Shown one piece after another: positions 1 through 7,039 of a stretch of DNA of 39,226 nt. The stretch is from NCBI GenBank assembly GCA_902805565.1, contig CADCTP010000236.1, positions 1 to 39,226 on the forward strand, given 5' to 3'. Every line of letters begins with the position of its first letter. Within the stretch, counting starts at the first letter, position 1. The notes beneath the pieces were generated by a model. It did not search any database, was not told where the DNA came from, and saw only the letters and a program-made list of their open reading frames with translations. Both the position numbers and the translations under genes were made by a program. This DNA comes from an uncultured Mycobacteriales bacterium. Lineage in GTDB: Bacteria > Actinomycetota > Actinomycetes > Mycobacteriales > CADCTP01.

Positions 1-122
1 CCACCCCAGTCGCCGCCGCCCCCGCCGAACCCGCCGCCACCACCAACCCAGTCGCCGCCGCCGGACCAGCCGCCGGTGCCGCCGCCACCCCAGTCGCCGC
101 CGCCCCCACCGAACCCGCCGCC
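1..122. repeat. Imperfect 84-nt repeat encoding the Gly/Trp tail
   Basis: Bases 1-38 recur at 85-122 with a single mismatch, giving a period of 84 nt or 28 codons. On the minus strand the repeat encodes FGGGGGDWGGG-like units in the tail of the truncated protein. The repeat runs off the window edge, so the total copy number is unknown. Confidence 0.75.
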
Positions 123-1325
123 GAAGCCGCCGTCGCCGTCCTGGGCGTCGTCCCGGCCGGCGTCGTAGCCGCGGTCGTAGCCGGCGTCCCAGCCCCCGCC
201 GCCGAACCCGCCGCCGAGCCCGCCGGACAGCACCGACCCGAGCAGCACCGTCTGCCAGAACGGGAACGAGTACCACCCGCCGGGGACGCCGCCCCCGCCG
301 CCGTAGTAGTGCGGGGCGCCCGGGGTGTACTGCGGATAGCCCTGGTAGGACCTGCCGCCGACGCTGATCTCGCTGGGCGCGGACAGCTGCTCCCCGTGGA
401 CCGGCGAGATCGGTGGCAGCTCCGGCCCGGGGTCCAGCCCCAGCGCGGTGCGCGCGGTCCGGGCGGCCTGCAGGCCCTCCAGCACCGTCCGCCGGGCCAC
501 GTCGAACTCCTCGTGCGTGTCCGCCTGGGACAGCTGCGAGCCGGTCGCCGTGTAGCGCTCGGAGGCGTCGGCGAGGGCCTGCCGGGCCACCGCGTTGTCC
601 CCGCCGTGCAGGTTCTGGACGTCGGCGCCGAGCCGGTCGTAGTAGGACAGCACCTCGGCCCGGCGGCCCTCCAGCTCCTTGAGGGTGCGCCGGCGGCGGC
701 TGCGCGCGTACGCCCCGGCGCCGCCGACGCCGAGCAGGCCGATGGCGCCGATGCCGAGCACCCAGGGCAGCGGGCTGCCGCCGTCGGAGTCGGCGGAGAT
801 GTCGTTCGTCCCGCCGGCCGAGCTCTGCCGGCAGGCCTGGCCGGACGCCGGCGGCGCGTCGTCCAACCGGGCCGCGAAGTCCCGCAGCGTGGCGGTCACG
901 TCGTTGTCCCGCTGGAGCACGGTCCGGGTGGCGTTGACCGAGGCCTCGGCCGCGGTGCTCGCCGCGCCGGCGCACAGCGCCGAGGAGGCCGCGTTGAACG
1001 ACCGGCCGGCGACCACGCCCACGGTCAGCGGCGAGTTCGGCGCCAGCGCCCGGCCGATCCGCTCGGCGGCGTCGAAGGTCTGCGACGTGCTGCCGTAGTC
1101 GTCGGCCGGCAGCACCGCGATCTTGACCTGGCGCGAGGCGATCGCCGCGGTCACCGCGGCCTCGTCGATGCCCGGCTCGGTGGCCCCCGGGTCCACGTAG
1201 ACCGAGCCCGTGCGCAGGGCCGCCACCGCGTCGTCGACCGCGTCGGCATGCGCGGCGGGCGCGCTGACCAGCAGCGACAGCAGCACGCCGACCGTACCGA
1301 CGACGAGGGCGAGAAACCGGGTCAC
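1..1325 (-). CDS. Glycine-rich, Rv1476/TPM-like membrane protein (3' end outside window)
   Basis: The frame is open from a GTG at 1325 to the window edge, so the C-terminus is missing. The N-terminus (MTRFLALVVG) forms a signal peptide ending near AHA. A roughly 100-residue region follows that resembles the extracytoplasmic part of Rv1476/TPM-type proteins (VAALRTGSVYVDPGA). Then come a Gly/Ser linker, one membrane helix (LPWVLGIGAIGLLGVGGAGA), a basic stretch (RSRRRR) and a charged, probably coiled segment. The visible end is a long Gly-Trp-Asp tail of FGGGGGDWGG type. Such tails are common in TPM/YgcG-like membrane proteins. The function is unknown; a role in envelope quality control is only a guess by analogy. 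The GTG start is preferred because the signal peptide begins immediately after it, although no strong ribosome binding site is visible. Confidence 0.7.
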   Translation of the reverse strand, partial: MTRFLALVVGTVGVLLSLLVSAPAAHADAVDDAVAALRTGSVYVDPGATEPGIDEAAVTAAIASRQVKIAVLPADDYGSTSQTFDAAERIGRALAPNSPLTVGVVAGRSFNAASSALCAGAASTAAEASVNATRTVLQRDNDVTATLRDFAARLDDAPPASGQACRQSSAGGTNDISADSDGGSPLPWVLGIGAIGLLGVGGAGAYARSRRRRTLKELEGRRAEVLSYYDRLGADVQNLHGGDNAVARQALADASERYTATGSQLSQADTHEEFDVARRTVLEGLQAARTARTALGLDPGPELPPISPVHGEQLSAPSEISVGGRSYQGYPQYTPGAPHYYGGGGGVPGGWYSFPFWQTVLLGSVLSGGLGGGFGGGGWDAGYDRGYDAGRDDAQDGDGGFGGGFGGGGGDWGGGGTGGWSGGGDWVGGGGGFGGGGGDWG

Positions 1326-1412
1326 CCGTCAACGGTAGCCCCCGCGACCGGGCGGCCGAACGCGCCGTCCACAGGCACGGGTCCGTCCCCGGACCGTCCG
1401 GGACCGGTCGCG

Positions 1413-2018
1413 TCAGCTCGCCTCGGTGACGAAGCCCAGCACGGAGTCGGCGACCAGCTGCACCGCGATCGCCGCCAGCAGCAGACCGGCGATCCGGCTC
1501 ACCAGCACGATGCCGCTCTCCCGGATCACCCGGATGATGCCCCCGGAGAACCGCAGCGACAGGTAGAGCGCCACGTGCACGGCGAGGATCGCCAGCGCCA
1601 GCGCCACGTAGTCCTCGGTCCCGTCCGCGCGCCGGACGAACAGGATGGTGGCCACGATGGCGCCCGGGCCGGCCAGCAGCGGCGTGCCCAGCGGCACCAG
1701 CGCCACGTTCACGTCCTCGACCTGCTTCGGGTCCTCGGCCCGCCCGGTGAGCAGGTCGAGCGCGACCAGCAGGAGCAGCAGCCCGCCCGCGCCCTGCAGC
1801 GCCGGGATGCCGATGCCGAGGTAGTCCAGGATCTGCTGCCCGAACACCGCGAACGAGCAGATCACCGCGAGCGACACCAGCACCGCCTGGGCCGCCGCCC
1901 GGGACCGGGCCTTGCGGGTCCGGCCGCCGGTGAGGGCCAGGAAGATCGGGATGGTGCCGAGCGGGTCGGTGATGACGAACAGGGTCACGAACGCCTCGCC
2001 GAAGACCCGGACGTCCAT
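1413..2018 (-). CDS. MarC family integral membrane protein
   Basis: A 201-residue protein of the usual MarC length with six predicted membrane segments. The MarC signature near the N-terminus (FVITDPLGTIPIFLALT, residues about 14-30) is clear, as is the second half-repeat PLLAGPGAIVATILF. MarC proteins are multipass inner-membrane proteins of uncertain transport role; the old link to multiple antibiotic resistance is not supported for the family. The ATG at 2018 overlaps the stop of the upstream PHP gene by one base (TGATG), so the two are very likely translationally coupled. The same frame stays open far upstream of this ATG, but that part shadows the PHP gene and is not coding. Confidence 0.9.
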   Translation of the reverse strand: MDVRVFGEAFVTLFVITDPLGTIPIFLALTGGRTRKARSRAAAQAVLVSLAVICSFAVFGQQILDYLGIGIPALQGAGGLLLLLVALDLLTGRAEDPKQVEDVNVALVPLGTPLLAGPGAIVATILFVRRADGTEDYVALALAILAVHVALYLSLRFSGGIIRVIRESGIVLVSRIAGLLLAAIAVQLVADSVLGFVTEAS

Positions 2019-2878
2019 CAGGTCACCGGTCGCGACCCGGACGACCTGGCGACCAGCGCCTCGTACGCCTCCGGTGCGGTCAGCCCCCCGCCGCCGACCC
2101 GGACCCGCTTGTTCGTCCCGTGGTAGTCGCTGGAACCGGTGGCCAGCAGCCCGAGGTCGGCCGCCAGCCCGCGCAGGTGCTCCCGATCGGCCTCGACGTG
2201 GTCGGGATGGTCGATTTCCAGCCCGGCCAGCCCGGCCGCCGCCATCGCGGTGACCGCGTCGTCGCCGACCACCCGGCCGCGGGAGCGGGCCAGCGGGTGC
2301 GCGAACACCGGCACCCCGCCGGCCGCGGTGACCAGCCGTACGCCGTCCAGCGCGTCCAGGTCCTCCTTGGGCTCGTGGTACGGCGAGCGGGAGTTGAGCA
2401 GGGTCGCGAACGCCTCGTCCACCGAGCCGACCACCCCGGCCTCGACCAGCGCCCGGGCGATGTGCGGACGCCCCGCGGAGGCCCCCTCCGACAGCCGGGC
2501 GACCTGCGCCCAGGTGATCGGGACGCCGTCGGCGGTCATCCGGTCGGTCATCCGCTCGGCCCGGCCGAGCCGGCTGGCCCGCAGCGCGTCCAGGGTCACG
2601 GCCAGCTCCGGATGGGCCGGGTCGACGAGGTAGCCCAGCAGGTGCAGCTCGGTCGAGCGGCCGCCGTCCGGCGGGTTCCACCGGCAGGACAGCTCCAGCC
2701 CGCCGACCAGGGTCAGGCCGGCCGGCAGCGCGTCGATCGCGGCGGCCCAGCCGACGGTGGTGTCGTGGTCGGTGAGCGCGACCACGTCCAGGCCGGCGGC
2801 CCGGGCGGCCGCGACCAGCCCGGCAGGAGAGTCGGTCCCGTCGGACGCGGTCGAGTGGGTATGGAGATCGATGCGCAT
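2018..2878 (-). CDS. PHP domain metal-dependent phosphoesterase (RNase AM/YciV-like)
   Basis: The protein has 286 residues when started at the ATG at 2878; a GTG nine bases upstream would add three residues. PHP motifs appear in order: HTHS near the N-terminus, TDHDT, GLELSC, HPLARS and SSDYHG at the C-terminal end. These supply the His/Asp/Glu metal ligands of the trinuclear site. The organisation fits the YciV group, which hydrolyses 3',5'-bisphosphonucleotides and trims RNA 5' ends. A nuclease or nucleotide phosphatase role is therefore inferred, and the exact substrate is not shown. A TACCGT -10-like hexamer ends ten bases before the ATG, consistent with an almost leaderless mRNA. The stop overlaps the start of marC. 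Confidence 0.88.
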   Translation of the reverse strand: MRIDLHTHSTASDGTDSPAGLVAAARAAGLDVVALTDHDTTVGWAAAIDALPAGLTLVGGLELSCRWNPPDGGRSTELHLLGYLVDPAHPELAVTLDALRASRLGRAERMTDRMTADGVPITWAQVARLSEGASAGRPHIARALVEAGVVGSVDEAFATLLNSRSPYHEPKEDLDALDGVRLVTAAGGVPVFAHPLARSRGRVVGDDAVTAMAAAGLAGLEIDHPDHVEADREHLRGLAADLGLLATGSSDYHGTNKRVRVGGGGLTAPEAYEALVARSSGSRPVT

Positions 2879-2888
2879 GCTGGGCACG

Positions 2889-2894
2889 ACGGTA
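2889..2894 (-). promoter_or_regulatory. -10-like element before the PHP gene
   Basis: On the minus strand this reads TACCGT, matching the actinobacterial TAnnnT -10, and ends ten bases before the ATG at 2878. No ribosome binding site lies between them. No convincing -35 was seen. Confidence 0.4.
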
Positions 2895-2962
2895 CGGGCT
2901 CGGCCCGCCGCCTGCCGACCAGGGTGCCGCTGACCAGGTTGCCCGCCGCTCGCGGCGGCGGG

Positions 2963-3901
2963 TCAGTCGTCCAGTGGCTCGACGGCCGCGGGCGGTGGCT
3001 CGTCCCGCGGGCGGCGGGGCGGGGGCAGCGGCGAGTCGGACTGGCCCGACTCGCCCCGGCCGAAGTCACCCCGGCGCGGCTCGTGGAAGCGGGGCAGCCG
3101 GACGGTCGGCTCCCGGGGCGGCTCGTCGAAGTCGTCCCGCGGGCCGCGGTCCCACCCGGAGCGGTCCCGGTCGGGCCGGTCCCAGTCCTGGTCGTCGTCC
3201 CAGCGGTCCGGATCGTCCCGGTCGGCCAGCAGCGTGTCCCGGTCGGCCAGGATCGCGTCGAGCTGGGACGGCGCGGGGGCGGTGCCGCGGCGGTCCGCCG
3301 TCGGCTCCTCGACCGACCCGCGGCGGCGGGCGAACCGGCGCCAGCGACGCCGGGCGGCCCGCTCCGCCTCCTGCTCGGCCTTCTGCTGAGCGGCCGTCAC
3401 CAGCGCACCCGGCGTGCCCTTGTCGCCGCCGAAGAGCAGCTCCGAGATCTGGATGTAGAGCCGCTCCGGGTTCGGCACGAAGTCGATGTTGGACAGCGCC
3501 TGGTCCTGACCGGCGCTCTCCACGACGAACTTGCCGTACCCCAGCATCAGCCCGGTGGCCGACCGGTGGAAGGTCAGGTCGGTGACCTTGACCAGCGGCA
3601 TGATCGCCACGTTCCGGGAGATGATGCCGGTGAGCAGCAGCAGCCGCTTGTCGGTGACCACCAGCTTCTCGACGTACCAGCTGTAGACCTCGTAGCTCCA
3701 GCGGGCCACCACGAAGACGCAGAAGTACGTCGCGACCATCTGGGCGAAGTCCACCGAGTTCAGGATCCGGGCGAGCAGGATCCCGATGACGAGCAGCAGG
3801 ACGCTCTGCACGGTCGTCCCCGCCAGCACGGCCCAGTGCCGGCGGATGTTGATGACCGGCCGCTCGGTCGGCAGCAGGTACTTCGAGGCGTCGGTGGCCA
3901 C
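2963..3901 (-). CDS. PH domain-containing membrane protein with charged tail
   Basis: A 312-residue protein starting with GTG. Two membrane helices (about residues 25-45 and 50-68) are followed by a bacterial PH-like domain of the YdbS/DUF304 type (WYVEKLVVTDKRLLLLTG, then MPLVKVTDLTFHRSATG, then GYGKFVVESAG). The domain ends near residue 160. The remaining 150 residues are low-complexity: a basic Arg patch (RAARRRWRRFARRR), then an Asp/Arg/Trp-rich part with repeated LADRD and WDR/WDDD words, then Pro/Arg. bPH proteins sit in the membrane and have no agreed enzyme activity. The gene lies six bases after the stop of the small membrane protein gene upstream, so the two are probably co-transcribed. 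Confidence 0.82.
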   Translation of the reverse strand: MATDASKYLLPTERPVINIRRHWAVLAGTTVQSVLLLVIGILLARILNSVDFAQMVATYFCVFVVARWSYEVYSWYVEKLVVTDKRLLLLTGIISRNVAIMPLVKVTDLTFHRSATGLMLGYGKFVVESAGQDQALSNIDFVPNPERLYIQISELLFGGDKGTPGALVTAAQQKAEQEAERAARRRWRRFARRRGSVEEPTADRRGTAPAPSQLDAILADRDTLLADRDDPDRWDDDQDWDRPDRDRSGWDRGPRDDFDEPPREPTVRLPRFHEPRRGDFGRGESGQSDSPLPPPRRPRDEPPPAAVEPLDD

Positions 3902-3907
3902 CGCGCG

Positions 3908-4297
3908 CTACTTGATCAGGACGGTGCCGGTCGCCGGCGCGCTGACCGCGTCGCGCAGCGAGGTGCCCAGCGACGGCTGGAAGAGCAGCAGCGCCACGAT
4001 CAGCGAGGCGAACGCGCTGACCGCGAAGCCCCGGCCGGCCCGCGCCTTGGGCACCAGCAGGACGAGCGCGGTGAACAGGATCAGTCCGATCACCATGGCC
4101 CGGCCCAGGTTGCCGGCGGTGTCGACGTTGCCGCCCACCCGGGAGATCTGGTCGCCGGCCCAGCTGAGGACGGAGCGGCCGGCGTCCAGGATCGAGGACC
4201 CGGCTTCCCGGCCCGTGCCGGTCTGCAGGCCGGAGATCACGGCGATGGCCAGGATCGCGGCGAGCAGGAAGCCACCGATCTTGTTGAGGGCGTTCAT
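3908..4297 (-). CDS. Small three-helix membrane protein, unknown function
   Basis: 129 residues from the ATG at 4297, chosen because GGAGG lies eight bases upstream. A longer frame from 4351 lacks such a site. Three hydrophobic segments are visible: FLLAAILAIAVISGL at the N-terminus, AMVIGLILFTALVLLVP in the middle and AFASLIVALLLFQP near the C-terminus. The first loop (residues about 25-60) is polar and may be outside the membrane. I do not recognise a family. It sits just upstream of the PH-domain membrane protein, which suggests a shared membrane role. Its promoter should lie in the divergent region shared with the Nudix gene. Confidence 0.75.
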   Translation of the reverse strand: MNALNKIGGFLLAAILAIAVISGLQTGTGREAGSSILDAGRSVLSWAGDQISRVGGNVDTAGNLGRAMVIGLILFTALVLLVPKARAGRGFAVSAFASLIVALLLFQPSLGTSLRDAVSAPATGTVLIK

Positions 4298-4518
4298 GTC
4301 AGCAACCTCCGGACAGCGCGCAACAACAGGAGTCCCCGCGAGTAACGACAAGCCTACGGTACGTATCCAGGCCCGGCCAGCACGCGGTGGGAACCGTCCG
4401 CGCGCCGCTGCCGATCATGCCTGATCCTCCCGCCGCCGCCCAGTCCGCACGCCGTGGCGGGCCGACATCCGCCCCCACGTTCCGGCGCCGTGGCCCCGGA
4501 GTCAAGTCACGTGCCCCC

Positions 4519-4524
4519 TACCGT
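4519..4524 (+). promoter_or_regulatory. -10-like element before the Nudix gene
   Basis: TACCGT matches TAnnnT and ends eight bases before the GTG at 4533. No Shine-Dalgarno sequence fits between them, so a leaderless transcript is the simplest reading. The 235-base divergent gap 4298-4532 holds nothing else I can identify. Confidence 0.45.
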
Positions 4525-4532
4525 GTCATCCC

Positions 4533-4937
4533 GTGGACATCCGCTACGTCGCGTGCGCCGGCGCGATCGTGCACGACGACGGGGGCCGGCTGCTGCTGGT
4601 CCGGCGTGGCCGCGAGCCCGGCCGCGGGCTGTGGTCGGTGCCGGGCGGGCGCTGCGAGCCGGGCGAGGACGCGGCCGCCGCGGCGGTGCGGGAGACGTAC
4701 GAGGAGACCGGGCTGGCCGTGCGGGCCACCGGGCTGGTCGGCCGGGTGGAGCGGCCCGGGCCGGCCGGCGTGACGTACCTGATCGACGACGTGGCCTGCA
4801 CGCTGCTCGGCGGCACGCCCCGGGCCGGCGACGACGCCGACGAGGTGGGCTGGGTGACCGCGGCGGAGCTGGCCGCGCTGCCGGTCACCGACGGCCTGGT
4901 CGAGGCGCTGGCCGGGTGGGGCGTGCTGCCGCGCTGA
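4533..4937 (+). CDS. Nudix hydrolase
   Basis: 134 residues from GTG. The Nudix box is complete: G39, E45, R53, E54, E57, E58 and G60 fit the GX5EX7REUXEEXGU pattern with L61 in the final hydrophobic position. These acidic residues bind the Mg2+ or Mn2+ used to cleave nucleoside diphosphates linked to another moiety. The core strand GAIVHDDGGRLLLVRRG and the GLWSVPGG turn are typical. Length is normal for a stand-alone Nudix domain of the MutT/ADP-ribose pyrophosphatase-like type. The substrate cannot be read from sequence. The gene is followed by a 77-base gap and then the leader region of corA. Confidence 0.9.
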   Translation: MDIRYVACAGAIVHDDGGRLLLVRRGREPGRGLWSVPGGRCEPGEDAAAAAVRETYEETGLAVRATGLVGRVERPGPAGVTYLIDDVACTLLGGTPRAGDDADEVGWVTAAELAALPVTDGLVEALAGWGVLPR

Positions 4938-4965
4938 TCGGCGGACGGCCGGTCGGCGGCGGGGG

Positions 4966-4993
4966 TAGTGTCGTCCTCCGGCCCGTTCGGGCC
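4966..4993 (+). promoter_or_regulatory. Candidate promoter -10 and leader hairpin upstream of corA
   Basis: TAGTGT at 4966-4971 fits TAnnnT. It is followed by a perfect GGCCCG-TT-CGGGCC inverted repeat at 4980-4993. Transcription starting near 4978 would place the hairpin at the 5' end of an mRNA carrying the small ORF at 5015 and then corA. No metal-sensing riboswitch consensus was recognised. Confidence 0.35.
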
Positions 4994-5014
4994 TCGACCC
5001 GAGGAGGTGACGCG

Positions 5015-5071
5015 GTGCCCGGCCGCCCAGGCAGTACCAGCCGCGTCCCGCACCCGGGTCCGCGCGGCTGA
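5015..5071 (+). CDS. Possible proline-rich leader peptide upstream of corA
   Basis: A GTG-initiated ORF of 18 codons (MPGRPGSTSRVPHPGPRG) ends in TGA 65 bases before the corA start. It is preceded by GAGGAGGT, an almost perfect anti-SD complement, with seven bases between AGGAGG and the GTG. That is a better site than most genes here have. Five of the 18 residues are proline, three of them near the end (PHPGP). Proline-rich upstream peptides are known to couple Mg2+ or proline-tRNA supply to Mg2+ transporter expression in enterobacteria. A comparable role here is inference only; the ORF is short and could be chance. Confidence 0.4.
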   Translation: MPGRPGSTSRVPHPGPRG

Positions 5072-5136
5072 GCGCCGGCCAGACCCGCCTGCGGGGCGCA
5101 CGTGTCCTCGTCCGTCGCGCCGTCAGGAGTTCCGCC

Positions 5137-6222
5137 GTGTCCATGCTGCCGCACCTGCGCCCGCCCCGCCGGCTGGTCCGTACCCGTCCCGTCGTCGCGC
5201 CGGTCCGGGAACGGCCCTCCGGCCACCTGGTCGACTGCGCGGTCTACGTCGACGGCGTGCGCCGGCCCGGGCGCTGCGACCCCGCCGAGATCGCCGCCGT
5301 GCGCAGCTCCGGCGAGGGCTTCGTCTGGCTCGGGCTGCACGACCCGGACGGGACCGAGCTGGCCGCGCTGGCCGACCGGTACGAGCTGCACCCGCTGGCC
5401 GTAGAGGACGCGCTGCACGCCGCCCACCAGCGGCCGAAGCTCGACCGCTACGAGGACACGCTGTTCGCGGTGCTCAAGACGGTCCGCTACGTGCACCCGG
5501 ACACGCCCGCCGCCGACGTCGAGGTGGTGGAGACCGGCGAGATCTCGGTGTTCGTCGGCCGCGACTTCGTGATCACCGTACGGCGGGGCGAGCCGCGTGG
5601 CCTGCAGGGCCTGCGCCGCACCCTGGAGCAGGACCCGGAGCGCCTGGCGATGGGGCCGTCCGCGGTGCTGCACGCGATCATGGACCGGATCGTGGACGAC
5701 TACCTCGGCGTCGTGACCAGCATGCAGCTGGACGTGGACGCGGTGGAGACCGCGGTCTTCGGCGGGCCGGGGCGGTCCCGCCGGGACGCCGAGCGGATCT
5801 ACGTGCTCAAGCGCGAGGTGCTCGAGCTGCGCCGCGCCGTGACCCCGCTGGCCGCGCCGCTGCGGACGCTGTCCGAGCGGCCGGTGCGGCTGGTGCACCC
5901 GGAGATCCGGGAGTACTTCCGGGACGTCGAGGACCACCTGGCCCGGGTCACCGAGCAGATCGGCGCCTTCGACGAGCTGCTCACCACGATCATCCAGGCG
6001 AACCTGGCCCAGGTCACCGTCGAGCAGAACGAGGACATGCGCCGGATCTCGGCCTGGGTGGCGATCCTGGCCGTCCCGACCGCGGTCGCCGGCCTGTACG
6101 GGATGAACTTCGAGCACATGCCCGAGCTCGCCTGGCGCTACGGCTATCCGTTCACCCTGGCCGTGATCGGCCTGTCCTGCCTGGTGCTCCACCGCGGCTT
6201 CCGCCGCAACGGCTGGCTGTGA
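5137..6222 (+). CDS. corA: CorA family magnesium/cobalt transport protein
   Basis: 361 residues from GTG, with AGGAG seven bases upstream. The long cytoplasmic N-terminal domain contains VEDALHAAHQRPKLDRYEDTLFAVLKTV, typical of CorA. The C-terminus carries two membrane helices (about 302-321 and 336-354) joined by the GMN motif at 322-324, the selectivity signature of the family. The segment after it (FEHMPELAW) is acidic as in CorA loops. CorA forms pentamers that move Mg2+ and also Co2+ or Ni2+ into the cell. The gene stands alone, faces two WXG100 genes and is separated from them by a strong hairpin. An ORF-bearing leader may regulate it. Confidence 0.95.
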   Translation: MSMLPHLRPPRRLVRTRPVVAPVRERPSGHLVDCAVYVDGVRRPGRCDPAEIAAVRSSGEGFVWLGLHDPDGTELAALADRYELHPLAVEDALHAAHQRPKLDRYEDTLFAVLKTVRYVHPDTPAADVEVVETGEISVFVGRDFVITVRRGEPRGLQGLRRTLEQDPERLAMGPSAVLHAIMDRIVDDYLGVVTSMQLDVDAVETAVFGGPGRSRRDAERIYVLKREVLELRRAVTPLAAPLRTLSERPVRLVHPEIREYFRDVEDHLARVTEQIGAFDELLTTIIQANLAQVTVEQNEDMRRISAWVAILAVPTAVAGLYGMNFEHMPELAWRYGYPFTLAVIGLSCLVLHRGFRRNGWL

Positions 6223-6229
6223 CCCGGCG

Positions 6230-6261
6230 AGGGCCGGTCCCCGTCGCGGGTGACCGGCCCT
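6230..6261. terminator. Hairpin between convergent corA and WXG100 genes
   Basis: A perfect 10-bp stem (AGGGCCGGTC at 6230-6239 with GACCGGCCCT at 6252-6261) encloses a 12-nt loop. It begins eight bases after the corA stop and lies 14 bases beyond the end of the opposing gene. There is no T-tract, as is usual in actinobacteria. It could act in both directions. Confidence 0.7.
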
Positions 6262-6274
6262 GGAGCCGTCGGGT

Positions 6275-6577
6275 CTAGTTGCCGCCGGTGAACGCGGCGC
6301 GGACCTCGTCCTCGCGCTGCGAGTAGTTCTTCGCGGCCTGGTCGGTCGACTGGGAGAAGAAGGTGGTGCTCTCCTTCACGTCCCGACCGGCCTTGTCGAG
6401 CTTCTGGTGCAGGTTCGCGGCCTCGTTGGCGGCGACACCGATCCAGCCGGAGCTCACGACGCTCTCGACCGCGTTCTTCAGGAAGGCCAGGTGGCCCTCG
6501 ATGTTGCCGGCACCGGTGGCGATGCGGGTGGCGTCGGCCTGCAGGGTCTCCGCCGTGACGTTGAAGCCGGAAGGCAT
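6275..6577 (-). CDS. WXG100 family protein (distal gene of pair)
   Basis: 100 residues from the ATG at 6577, preceded by GGAGG with a seven-base spacer. The protein is predicted to be a helical hairpin with the turn at SGWIGVAA, giving the W-x-G motif as WIG. Near the C-terminus YSQRE provides the YxxxE element used as a type VII secretion signal. WXG100 proteins are small secreted dimers exported by ESX/T7SS machines. No EccC, EccB, EccD or mycosin gene is present in this window, so any secretion system must be encoded elsewhere. The gene follows its partner by 35 bases, and the two are likely to form a heterodimer. Confidence 0.9.
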   Translation of the reverse strand: MPSGFNVTAETLQADATRIATGAGNIEGHLAFLKNAVESVVSSGWIGVAANEAANLHQKLDKAGRDVKESTTFFSQSTDQAAKNYSQREDEVRAAFTGGN

Positions 6578-6612
6578 GGCATTTCCTCCGAGAGAAAGTC
6601 GAGCGTGGAGAG

Positions 6613-6903
6613 TTAGGCGAACATGCCCTTGATCTTGGACTCCGCGTCGCCGTACGCCGAGTTGGCCCGGCCGACCAGCGACCCGAACTGGGCGATCGCC
6701 TCCTGCACGTTCTTCTGGGCGGTCTCCAGCTGCGCGTAGCGGGCGCCGAACTGCTCCTGCGCGCCACCGGCCCAGTAGGCCTGCGTGCCGTTGACGGTCC
6801 GCTTGATGTCCTCGATCTCGGTGAGGATCTTCTGCGCGGACGAGTTCACCTGGCTCTGAAGCTCCGCGAGGGAGCTGAAGTCGACCTTGATCTGGCCGGA
6901 CAT
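6613..6903 (-). CDS. WXG100 family protein (EsxB-like, proximal gene of pair)
   Basis: 96 residues, the canonical WXG100 length. The helix-turn-helix hairpin turns at YWAGGAQEQF, giving W-A-G, and the C-terminal YGDAE fits the YxxxD/E export element. A GGAGG lies nine bases before the ATG. This is the first gene of a two-gene unit, transcribed toward corA. The arrangement matches Esx pairs in which one partner carries the export signal, although here both members have a plausible one. The protein may be an effector, a secretion partner or a structural subunit; the sequence does not decide. Confidence 0.92.
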   Translation of the reverse strand: MSGQIKVDFSSLAELQSQVNSSAQKILTEIEDIKRTVNGTQAYWAGGAQEQFGARYAQLETAQKNVQEAIAQFGSLVGRANSAYGDAESKIKGMFA

Positions 6904-7039
6904 AGCGTGGGACCTCCATGATCGTCGCCCTCCCCGGGAGGAGCGCGTACACCGGATGGCGCATCGAAGGATAATCGCAACCCTGGACGAAATGGAAGGG
7001 TTGGCGAAGAAAATCTTGTTGGTGCCTTATGTCCGACTC
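6904..7039 (-). other. A+T-richer leader and promoter region of the WXG100 pair
   Basis: The 136 bases between the dioxygenase stop and the first WXG100 start include about 60 bases (6965-7030) that are clearly richer in A and T than their surroundings. The minus strand contains GATTATCCT, with TATCCT as a possible -10, but no good -35. Closer to the gene is the inverted repeat CCTCCC-C-GGGAGG at 6929-6941. A leader of roughly 60-75 nt is implied. Confidence 0.4.

Noticed and set aside
309-2126. 605-codon open frame on the plus strand
   Set aside because: It is antisense to the glycine-rich protein, MarC and PHP genes. Its translation is Arg/Gly/Ala-rich with no family likeness.
4938-5136. 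M-box or other Mg2+ riboswitch upstream of corA
   Set aside because: The region has one short hairpin and lacks the conserved multi-stem core. A leader ORF fits better.
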